From Actinosynnema sp040640215 (lineage in GTDB: Bacteria > Actinomycetota > Actinomycetes > Mycobacteriales > Pseudonocardiaceae): 64,000 bases of DNA. The position numbers and the translations under genes were made by a program. The notes under the pieces were generated by a model that saw only the letters and a program-made list of their open reading frames with translations, was not told the DNA's origin and ran no database searches. The stretch covers positions 124,001 through 188,000 of the forward strand of contig NZ_JBFABG010000007.1 in assembly GCF_040640215.1 (NCBI RefSeq). Reading direction: 5' to 3'. Positions 63,001-64,000 of this stretch are shown in pieces (the first letter of the stretch is position 1; each line of letters begins with the position of its first letter).

Positions 63001-64000
63001 GGGCACGTCCAGCCGCCACGGGTCGCCGGGCACGAGGCGCGCGCCCAGCACGGGGTGCCGGTCGACCAGGGCCCGCAGGCCGGCCGCCAGCTCCTCGTCG
63101 GTGAGCGCGGCGGGCAGCCGGACCAGGACCTCCTGGCTGTAGGCCGACATCCGCTCCGGCTCGTCGCCGACCAGGGCCGCCAGCCAGCGGGTGATGGGCG
63201 GTGCGGGCAGGTCGCCGTGCGCGGCCTCGGCGGGTTCCGCGGTGTCCGCCACGAGCGGCGCGAGCACCGCCGCGATCCGGGCCGGGGTGCGCTCGGTGAA
63301 CACCTGGCGCGCGGTGAGCGCGTACCCGGCCGCGCGAATCCGGCTGACGAGCTGGATGGAGACGATGCTGTCGCCGCCGAGTTCGAAGAACCCGTCGTCG
63401 ACGCCGACCGCGACGCCGAGCAGGTCCGCGAACGCCTGGCACACCACGCGTTCGCCCTCGGTGCGCGGTCCGGCCACGGTCCGCTCCGGTGCGGTCGGCG
63501 CGGGCAGGGCGGCGCGGTCGACCTTGCCGTTGGGGGTCGACGGCAGTTCGTCCAGCGCGACGACCACCGCCGGCACCAGGTGGGCGGGCAGGCTGGCGGC
63601 GAGCACGTCCCGCAGGCCGTCCGCCGGCGTGCCGACGACGTAGCCCACCAGGCGGCGGTCCCGGACCACGGCGGCGGCGGCCGTGACGCCGTCGAGGGCC
63701 GCCAGCGCCGCCTCCACCTCGCCGAGCTCGATCCGGTAGCCCCGGACCTTCACCTGGTCGTCGGCCCGGCCCCGGAAGCGCAGCTCCCCGTCGCCGGACA
63801 GGGTGGCCAGGTCGCCGGTGCGGTACATCAGGGTGCCGGGCGCGCCGTGCGGGTCGGCCACGAACCGCTGCGCGGTGAGGCCCGGGTTGCCCAGGTAGCC
63901 CCGGGCCAGGCCGGGTCCGGCCAGGTACAGCTCGCCCGCGACGCCCGGCGCGACCGGCCGGAGCGCGCCGTCGAGCACGCGGGTCGTGGTGCCGGCGATC
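54094..64000 (-). CDS. Large NRPS, at least three modules, thioesterase at end (5' end outside window)
   Basis: The frame is open to the window edge, giving about 3,300 residues. Domain order by nucleotide: partial A1 (64000-63495), PCP1 (GGDS, about 63370), E1 (63210-62000, HHLVVDAVSW), C2 (61970-60720, HHLLLDG), A2 (60700-59345), PCP2 (GGDS, about 59220), E2 (59060-57900, HHLVVDEVSW), C3 (57845-56600), A3 (56560-55100), PCP3 (GGHS), TE (54800-54097, Ser in GFSLGG, His in AAHDEMTD). Two E domains mean two D-residues. Pocket readings: A2 D-A-D-D-C-G-C-V-D, acidic, suggesting a cationic residue such as Arg; A3 D-L-F-A-L-C-A-V-N, unassigned. It would build the peptide of the catechol siderophore and release it. 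Confidence 0.93.
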   Translation of the reverse strand, partial: IAGTTTRVLDGALRPVAPGVAGELYLAGPGLARGYLGNPGLTAQRFVADPHGAPGTLMYRTGDLATLSGDGELRFRGRADDQVKVRGYRIELGEVEAALAALDGVTAAAAVVRDRRLVGYVVGTPADGLRDVLAASLPAHLVPAVVVALDELPSTPNGKVDRAALPAPTAPERTVAGPRTEGERVVCQAFADLLGVAVGVDDGFFELGGDSIVSIQLVSRIRAAGYALTARQVFTERTPARIAAVLAPLVADTAEPAEAAHGDLPAPPITRWLAALVGDEPERMSAYSQEVLVRLPAALTDEELAAGLRALVDRHPVLGARLVPGDPWRLDVPASPEVGLRVGTGDVAVELRAAQDELDPVGGVMFRAVRLGDRLLLVAHHLVVDAVSWRIVLGDLEAACAGRALDPVPVSYRTWACSLVDRDPRADYWNALARTEPVLGSRPLTRDDTAATTRRLAVTVPAGPLLTTVPAAVRGTVQDVLLTALARVLPGWRRDHGYGDADEVLVDVEGHGRDGELDLSRAVGWFTCLYPVPLDGRGDVVTALKRVKEQLRAAPDHGLGFGLLGTVDGGRICFNYLGRTTGAPGGAWTPEPDLLRGGADRLPAAYPLEVNVDAADDVLSAVWSWQDGVLTEVEVADLARRWTAALAELAEVREAGRTPSDFPLATLTQSEVDGLPHGVLDVWPLTPLQQGMAFHALLDDEGPDLYLTQLTLDLHGALDVPALRAAVDALVARHDNLRVGVRGGFAYVPEAVEVPWIEPHGVDPDEFLKEDQRVRFDLDAPPLLRCALLRLGDDRFRFVLSSHHLLLDGWSTPLLVQELFAHYAGERPAAVPPFRRYLEWLGERSGSSLDVWREALAGVEPTLVSPGASQDAVDPEEVAVELTEDLTRRLARLAQELGVTVNTVVQVAWAVLLGHLTGRDDVVFGATVSGRPAELPDVDAMIGLFINTVPVRVRQDRDETFRALVTRVQREQAALGEHHHVALADLQRGVGRLFDTLVVFENYPFDPETAAHRVGGVTIAGVGGRDTTHYPLALSVLPGARLRLLLEYRPDLRDAAEVGRIGDRLAALLATVITDPDRRPARTTSLLPGEIDRRTAPGRPAEPVTDVLRAQARRTPDALAVVADRAVTFAQLDAESDRLAAWLVARGAAPERFVALALPRGADAVVAIFGVLKSGAAVLPIDPDYPAERIAHVLADAKPVLRLDELPELPEVGTTVPVPPGSAAYAIYTSGSTGTPKGVVVPHSALANLFASHRAALFGDRRLKVTHTASFSFDAAWDPILWMLAGNELHVLDADTYRDPDLVLALVRERGLDHLDFTPTYLAQLAERGLFDDPPAVLCVGGEAVPESLWRKLTAARGEVYDCYGPTECTVDAYIRHTDQTVTPVAGTSLYVLDTALRPVPPGAVGELYLAGPGLARGYLGQPGRTAARFIADPLGDPGSRAYRTGDLARWTDRGVELLGRADDQVKVRGYRIEPGEVAAVLTAHPAVRNAVVVVRDNRLVGYAEGEATAEELREHAVRALPEHMVPVVVVLADLPLLPNGKVDRAALPDPELRTGTYRAPATAAEEVLCGLFADLLGAPRIGVDDGFFDLGGDSIVSIQLVSRARAAGVVITPRQVFDLRTPAALAAVATTTTTAERPEEAWGEVPLTPIVRWLLDLPAGTRGFSQAVLLRTPDLTESRLRSALDTLVGTHDMLRARLVGRALTVEPTGNADLRWLDGEVDWAAEARRAQRELDPAHTVVRAVAARGRLLLVVHHLVVDEVSWRILVPDLAAACRGEGLPATGTSFRRWARTLTALDLGAEIPHWQRVLAVDEPLLGARPLDPARDTTATMAHLRITAGAPPEDVAKACHARIDDVLLTALALAVREDGGPVLVDLEGHGRADIAPDVDTSRTVGWFTSVHPVRLEPGTRSPLKTVKEQVRATPSTIGFGLLRDRLPARPGPQIAFNYLGRATASPDGEWTPAPENAGLTGGADADMPATHALEINVEDVAGELVATWSWPSGVLAEAEVRALAEWWAHRVAEVARSAEAGHTPSDFPLVALTRRDVEALAHDVEDIWPATPLQEGLYFHALLDDEGPDVYTVQLALDLTGPLDAERLRQAAAGLLRDNPNLRAGFHTAPSGRVVAVVPRRVDGWWRVTDSPHAAEEDKARFDLTAPPLLRITLQRTDAGHRLLITNHHLLLDGWSTPLFVRELFRRYAGEPPVRRTPYREYLRWLTAQDHGAALDAWRKALSDVDGPTLVAPPGDREPVRPDQVQVELSAELTGRLEGWARGTGVTSNTVVQVVWALVLGGLTGRTDVVFGTTVSGRPPQVPGVEDMVGLFINTVPVRVRVRPDETVTALATRVQDEQTALLEHQHVGLAEIGELFDTLAVYENYPFDPEAAAESFGGVRVTGAVDQDATHYPLSLSVLPGANLVLQLGYRPDVFGPAEVEALGARLLAVVEQVVTRPDALVGTLDLITPGERRQVVESFNDTEVDDPVRTVPEMFAEHARRDPDAIAVVCEDVRLTYRELDERSARLAHLLAARGARPETTVALALPRTADVVVAVLGVLRSGAAYLPVDPSYPRARIEHLLRDAAPIAILSTVDTNPTGDALLLDDPGFRALWDAAPAVEPDHGLRPEHPAYVIYTSGSTGLPKGVVVTHEGVPALVATATRSLGITAESRVLLFASISFDLAFFEWAMAVLAGGTAVVVPAHRRVASHELTDYIAEHRVTHLALPPAVLGALPEECTLPQGATLLCGTEAVTPELVHRWGGVVRFNDAYGPTEATVNSTLWAHYESWDGRKVPIGVPDPGTRAYVLDAALRPVPVGVPGELYLGGPGLARGYHGKPGLTALRFVADPFGPAGSRLYRTGDLVSWRATGDLDFHGRTDDQVQLRGFRVEPGEVENVLAALDGVRQAAVVLREDRPGIKQLVGYATTDRAPDDLRAELAALLPEHLVPAAVVVLDAFPLTPNAKLDRKALPAPEFSGHPGARPRTPVERLLCGAYAEVLGLPEVGLHDDFFALGGHSLLVVRLQAVLGTALGRTVGIPDLIANPTPAALAANLGDGSAGTRPLLPLRARGSGAPLFCLPPAAGLGWSFAGLARYLPDRPLYALQARTLSTPGMRPPSVAEMAADYLALIREVQPHGPYHLLGFSLGGLVAHRIAGLLRDRGDRVALLAMLDAYPPGGPERADVNDAHRFLLAMAGLEKSVVDDRDEVVDAVLEHGALGLDRAALLAVVDNLLASAEQVAGAEPDVFDGDLVLFTAAREEPEPAFTPQRWQRHVTGRVRVVEVDAAHDEMTDPDALAVIGPVLDQELPS

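Overview
The window is 64 kb of very GC-rich DNA with many GTG starts, stop/start overlaps of the ATGA or GTGA type, an XRE/DUF397 regulator pair, IdeR-type iron boxes and large NRPS genes. All of this points to a filamentous actinomycete. I would guess Pseudonocardiales (Saccharothrix, Actinosynnema or Lentzea-like), but that is inference. I saw no insertion sequence, integrase, CRISPR array, rRNA or tRNA.

Left part (1-14 kb): the end of a beta-ketoadipyl-CoA thiolase gene with its IclR-type regulator, a large MprF/DUF2156 membrane protein preceded by a possible 24-residue leader ORF, an HTH regulator divergent from a secreted M23 peptidase, a small membrane protein, a divergent MFS/MerR pair around a palindrome, a TIM-barrel protein divergent from a TetR gene with two matching operators, a class II-type sirtuin and a secreted His-rich Cu/Zn-SOD-like protein.

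14-30 kb: a translationally coupled molybdate operon (HTH-TOBE regulator, modA, modB, modC, and a dienelactone-hydrolase-like protein without its nucleophile), a secreted M6 metalloprotease with a strong terminator, a lipoprotein, a polysaccharide deacetylase, a secreted SGNH hydrolase, a cysteine hydrolase, an ArsR-like regulator divergent from coupled M20 and S9 peptidases, and an animal-type haem peroxidase followed by a DoxX-like protein.

30-43 kb: an EmrB/QacA-type exporter with a fused C-terminal winged helix, an aminoglycoside-phosphotransferase-like kinase, a frameshifted membrane protein, an XRE/DUF397 pair with a nested dyad in its promoter region, a degenerate HAD-like ORF, an OmpR two-component system, and a four-gene sugar ABC importer. 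One permease of that importer carries an extra extracellular domain.

43-64 kb: after a region of three degenerate repeats and a strong bidirectional terminator comes a catecholate siderophore locus, all on the minus strand. entA-entC-entE-entB plus a free aryl carrier protein make and activate 2,3-dihydroxybenzoate (DHB). A FepB-like lipoprotein, a second binding protein without a signal peptide, and two FepD/FepG permeases would import the iron complex. Two NRPS proteins would assemble the peptide: a three-module enzyme (partial; two epimerisation domains, terminal thioesterase) and a C-A protein whose adenylation domain stops just after core A5. IdeR/DmdR-like iron boxes lie in front of entA and of the FepB-like gene. 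No ABC ATPase and no MbtH-like protein is visible in the window. The truncated C-A protein and the unusual binding-protein arrangement are the most promising leads.
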